Shown here piece after piece: positions 25,005 to 25,174 of a DNA stretch of 25,174 bases. The translations under genes and the position numbers were made by a program. The notes under the pieces are model-generated. The model ran no database searches. It was given only the letters and a program-made list of their open reading frames with translations, and was not told where the DNA came from. The first letter of the stretch is position 1; the number at the start of each line of letters is the position of its first letter. The stretch is from Palsa-948 sp964481195 (GTDB lineage Bacteria > Bacteroidota > Bacteroidia > Palsa-948): NCBI GenBank assembly GCA_964481195.1, contig CAYZTB010000043.1, forward strand, positions 1 through 25,174, read 5' to 3'.

Positions 25005-25174
25005 TTAGCGAGTTAATTTAGTAGATGATATTTTAGGTTTTTTACCAAATATAAAAAAATCGAAAGTGCCAGCCAAATAGCCAAGCCCATAGCTCATGTG
25101 AAGTAGCATAAAGGTCATCATGATAAAAGGTGTTTCTGAAAATTTTGACTTGCAGCGAAGGGCAGCTATTAATC
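25005..25174 (-). CDS. Glycosyltransferase family 2, C-terminal fragment (5' end outside window)
   Basis: The frame is open to the window edge and encodes 55 residues before the stop. It starts LIAALRCKSKFSETPF, then a hydrophobic IMMTFMLLHMSYGLGYLAG segment, then a short basic tail ending KLTR. The HxSYGxGxLxG ending is typical of Bacteroidetes family 2 glycosyltransferases. The downstream aminotransferase and sugar transferase on the same strand agree with that. The catalytic part is not visible, so the assignment rests on the tail and context. Confidence 0.7.
   Translation of the reverse strand, partial: LIAALRCKSKFSETPFIMMTFMLLHMSYGLGYLAGTFDFFIFGKKPKISSTKLTR

Overview
The window looks like a chromosomal segment of a Bacteroidetes bacterium. 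The base composition is low in G+C, and four upstream regions carry the Bacteroidetes -7 promoter element TAnnTTTG. Several gene families are typical of the phylum: a TPR/PD40/SPOR envelope protein of the PorE type, a Bacteroidetes-style ClpS, and secreted proteins whose signal peptides end in Q. Nearly all genes lie on the minus strand. No phage, IS element or CRISPR array is visible.

Layout. (1) Positions 1-3710 hold a phenylacetate degradation locus. paaA-paaB-paaC-paaD run leftwards with tight spacing (paaD runs off the left edge) and paaE is divergent on the plus strand; together they encode the phenylacetyl-CoA 1,2-epoxidase and its reductase. (2) Positions 3788-5401 hold a COX15-type heme A synthase whose coding sequence contains a GC-rich palindromic repeat, a small IVP/four-helix-bundle ORF lying in frame just upstream of it, tRNA-Arg(ACG), and two unexplained structured non-coding stretches. 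(3) Positions 5402-8055 hold a compact membrane-quality group: floA flotillin, an NfeD-like protein, an M48 metalloprotease lipoprotein, and the ClpS adaptor. (4) Positions 8103-20275 hold two giant exported proteins (1789 and 1494 aa) flanking plsY, followed by a phosphohexomutase. The 1789-aa protein carries TPR, PD40, a carboxypeptidase-regulatory-like domain, a very long coiled-coil and low-complexity region, and three C-terminal SPOR-like repeats. The 1494-aa protein is a beta-rich family I do not recognise. (5) Positions 20398-23161 hold a DUF4197 protein, a tandem universal stress protein and a SirB1-type transglutaminase-like protein, with abutting or overlapping convergent ends. (6) Positions 23158-25174 hold the start of a surface-glycan operon: a family 2 glycosyltransferase (partial), a DegT-type sugar aminotransferase and a PglC-type sugar transferase.

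The genes are mostly ordinary housekeeping, envelope and catabolic functions. The least explained parts are the short region around tRNA-Arg (a 5' tRNA copy split by a 70-nt palindromic insert, plus crossing inverted repeats leading into the IVP ORF), the repeat inside ctaA, and the two giant envelope proteins.
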